Below are positions 5,204 to 5,952 of a stretch of 5,952 nucleotides of DNA, piece after piece. A program made the translations under genes and the position numbers. The DNA is from an uncultured Collinsella sp. GTDB lineage: Bacteria; Actinomycetota; Coriobacteriia; Coriobacteriales; Coriobacteriaceae. How positions within the stretch are numbered: position 1 is the stretch's first letter; every line of letters begins with the position of its first letter. The stretch covers positions 1 through 5,952 of the forward strand of contig CABUMU010000111.1 in the NCBI GenBank assembly GCA_902492855.1. Reading direction: 5' to 3'. The notes beneath the pieces were generated by a model. The model searched no databases. It had not been told where the DNA came from and saw only the letters and a program-made list of their open reading frames with translations.

Positions 5204-5952
5204 GTGGCGTTCAACCATAAGCACCTGATCGACATTACCGAGTACTCCGAAGAGGACATCAAGCTCATCCTCGAGACCGCCAAGGCGTTCTCCGAGGTCA
5301 ACGAGCGTGCCATCAAGAAGGTCCCCACGCTCAAGGGCAAGACCATCGTCAACATGTTCAACGAGCCCTCGACGCGCACCCGCAGCTCCTTCGAGCTCGC
5401 CGAGAAGCGTCTTTCGGCCGACAGCCTCAACTTTGGCGGCTCCTCGACCTCCACGGTCAAGGGCGAGAGCCTCGTCGACACCGTCGAGACCCTCAACGCC
5501 TACAAGATCGACTGCATCGTCGTGCGCGATAAGCACGCCGGTGCTCCCTACATCGTCACGCAGAACTCGCCCGCGAGCGTCATCTGCGCCGGTGACGGCA
5601 AGCACAACCATCCCACGCAGGCCCTGCTCGACCTGTACACCATCTGGGAGCACAAGGGTGACTTCCACGGTCTGAAGGTCGCCGTCGTCGGCGATATCGC
5701 GCACTCCCGCGTCTGCGGCTCGCTGATCCCCGCCCTTAAGATCATGGGCTGCGAGACCTACGCCGTCGCCCCCGGCACGCTGCTGCCGCCGGCGCCCGAG
5801 GTCCTGGGCTGCGACCACGTGACGAGCGACCTCGATTCCGTCCTGCCCGAGCTGGACGTCGTCTACATGCTGCGCGTGCAGCAGGAGCGTCTCGAGGGTG
5901 CCCCGTTCCCGACCATTCGTGAGTACCACAAGCTCTTCGGTCTGACCAAGGA
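5204..5952 (+). CDS. pyrB: Aspartate carbamoyltransferase catalytic chain, 3' end outside window
   Basis: PyrB joins carbamoyl phosphate and aspartate to make N-carbamoyl-aspartate, the first committed step of UMP synthesis. The first 249 residues (of an expected 300-320) are present. The carbamoyl-phosphate loop is STRTR (56-60) in FNEPSTRTRSSFE. K86 in TVKGES matches the active-site lysine of the 80s loop, HPTQALLDLYT (136-146) is the conserved core motif, VVGDIAHSRV (161-170) opens the aspartate domain, and LRVQQER (223-229) carries the aspartate-binding Arg and Gln. HSRV is the form common in Gram-positive ATCases. The start is GTG at 5204, served by GGGAGGTGA (5187-5195) inside the end of pyrR. 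No upstream in-frame start fits the family alignment better. The frame is open to the window edge, so the gene is cut by the window and not by mutation. Confidence 0.96.
   Translation, partial: MAFNHKHLIDITEYSEEDIKLILETAKAFSEVNERAIKKVPTLKGKTIVNMFNEPSTRTRSSFELAEKRLSADSLNFGGSSTSTVKGESLVDTVETLNAYKIDCIVVRDKHAGAPYIVTQNSPASVICAGDGKHNHPTQALLDLYTIWEHKGDFHGLKVAVVGDIAHSRVCGSLIPALKIMGCETYAVAPGTLLPPAPEVLGCDHVTSDLDSVLPELDVVYMLRVQQERLEGAPFPTIREYHKLFGLTK

Noticed and set aside
5144..5929. A 261-codon minus-strand open frame opposite pyrB
   Set aside because: It has the same cause: it is the antisense shadow of pyrB, with no family resemblance and no ribosome binding site advantage.

Overview
The window carries four recognisable housekeeping genes and one small mobile-type element. 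Strongly GC-biased third codon positions, a Cys4 type L28, a pyrR-pyrB operon and a fermentative AdhE suggest an anaerobic, GC-rich Gram-positive. My best guess is a Coriobacteriia member such as Collinsella, but this comes from protein flavour and not from a database search.

Layout, left to right. Positions 1-2656 hold adhE on the minus strand: a full-length bifunctional acetaldehyde-CoA/alcohol dehydrogenase with a terminator that overlaps its stop codon, an extended -10 promoter, and a tandem 18-bp repeat upstream. Positions 2808-3859 hold a REP-associated tyrosine transposase (RAYT/Y1, HUH family) on the plus strand. It is bracketed by two 51-nt arms in inverted orientation that match at 48 of 51 positions, and each arm contains the same 18-mer twice at a 33-bp period. 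Between the left arm and the gene lie a 10-bp palindrome over a candidate promoter and a 10-bp stem that buries the ribosome binding site. Positions 3872-4162 hold rpmB (ribosomal protein L28) on the minus strand with its own terminator, which almost touches the right arm of the element.

From about 4431 to the right edge is the start of a pyrimidine biosynthesis operon on the plus strand: promoter, attenuator leader, pyrR and pyrB (cut by the window edge). The leader can fold into three mutually exclusive structures (anti-antiterminator, antiterminator, intrinsic terminator), the arrangement expected for PyrR-controlled attenuation. A 35-codon open frame runs through the whole terminator and stops just before the pyrR ribosome binding site.

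Functionally the genes are independent. AdhE regenerates NAD+ in fermentation, L28 is ribosomal, and PyrR with aspartate carbamoyltransferase begins UMP synthesis with feedback control. The RAYT unit appears to occupy the intergenic space between the 5' end of adhE and the 3' end of rpmB. The parts most worth a second look are the architecture of the RAYT unit and the pyr leader.
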